A model generated the notes under the pieces. It was not told the origin of the DNA, ran no database searches, and saw nothing but the letters and a program-made list of their open reading frames with translations. Source: Marinosulfonomonas sp. (GTDB lineage: Bacteria; Pseudomonadota; Alphaproteobacteria; Rhodobacterales; Rhodobacteraceae). Taken from it: 6,634 bases of DNA. This document shows positions 6,411-6,634 of this stretch, piece after piece (the stretch's first letter is position 1; every line of letters starts with the position of its first letter). Made by a program: the position numbers and the translations under genes. The stretch spans positions 1 through 6,634 of the forward strand of contig NVTR01000030.1 of NCBI GenBank assembly GCA_002732955.1, in the 5' to 3' direction.

Positions 6411-6634
6411 TTACCGTTCGGCATCGGCCACATGTTTCTTTACCTCCAGAAAGCTGTCCGGCGTCACGGAAATGGAATCGATGCCGTATTCAATCAGGTG
6501 ACGGGCGAATTCAGGGTTGTTGCTTGGTGCCTGTCCACATAATCCGACCTTGGCCCCGGCGGCGTGCGCGCGTTCGATCACCGTTTTGATCATCCACAGC
6601 ACTGCCGGGTCGCTTTCCTGAAACAGATCAGCCA
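6411..6634 (-). CDS. ppsA: Phosphoenolpyruvate synthase (pyruvate, water dikinase), C-terminal fragment at window edge
   Basis: The last 73 or so residues of an enzyme that makes PEP from pyruvate and ATP, a gluconeogenic step in the cytoplasm. The frame is open to the right edge and ends in TAA at 6411-6413. The visible part begins ADLFQESDPAVLWMIKTV and contains VGLCGQAPSNNPEFARHLIE and YGIDSISVTPDSFLEV, the hallmark C-terminal block of PpsA. The cysteine in LCGQ is the catalytic acid/base cysteine of the PEP-utilising enzyme family. The GQAPS sequence distinguishes it from pyruvate phosphate dikinase, which has GEHGG there. A GTG at 6600-6602 is an internal Val codon, not a start. The missing N-terminal majority lies outside the window; there is no sign of a pseudogene. 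It is upstream of and codirectional with the OFA transporter gene. Confidence 0.92.
   Translation of the reverse strand, partial: ADLFQESDPAVLWMIKTVIERAHAAGAKVGLCGQAPSNNPEFARHLIEYGIDSISVTPDSFLEVKKHVADAER

Overview
The window looks like a chromosomal segment of an alphaproteobacterium, most likely a marine-type Rhodobacteraceae (Roseobacter group). This is inferred from the gene set DUF2849 - sulfite reductase - APS reductase - DUF934, from a small basic protein directly upstream of murA, and from moderate GC content. No mobile element, CRISPR array or phage gene is visible. Genes are tightly packed and nearly all are recognisable.

Layout: (1) Positions 1-1383, minus strand: a 45-residue basic protein followed by murA (peptidoglycan precursor synthesis), whose C-terminal end runs off the left edge. 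(2) 1428-1590, plus strand: tRNA-Thr(GGT) with a plausible promoter and a weak terminator. (3) 1591-1752: a control region rich in inverted repeats, including two tandem AGAA-N5-TTCT boxes that resemble the Lrp/AsnC-family consensus. (4) 1753-4906, plus strand: a four-gene assimilatory sulfur operon in which every junction overlaps (17, 11 and 4 nt): DUF2849 protein, siroheme/4Fe-4S sulfite reductase, 4Fe-4S APS reductase and DUF934 protein. (5) 4979-6319, minus strand: a 12-helix major facilitator transporter of the oxalate/formate antiporter (OFA) family, convergent with the sulfur operon. (6) 6411-6634, minus strand: the C-terminal end of phosphoenolpyruvate synthase, entering from the right edge.

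How the genes work together: CysH reduces adenylyl sulfate (APS) to sulfite and CysI reduces sulfite to sulfide for cysteine synthesis. The two DUF proteins are conserved partners of unknown biochemical role. Genes that often accompany this operon, such as siroheme synthase and a ferredoxin-NADP reductase, are not in the window, so siroheme and electrons must come from elsewhere. The pairing of PEP synthase with an OFA transporter suggests uptake of a small monocarboxylate (pyruvate or lactate are guesses) feeding gluconeogenesis.

There is no obviously new defence or mobile system here. The most interesting items are the tandem operator-like boxes before the sulfur operon, the two uncharacterised sulfur-operon proteins, and the OFA transporter with an apparently replaced substrate-binding lysine and a histidine-rich tail.
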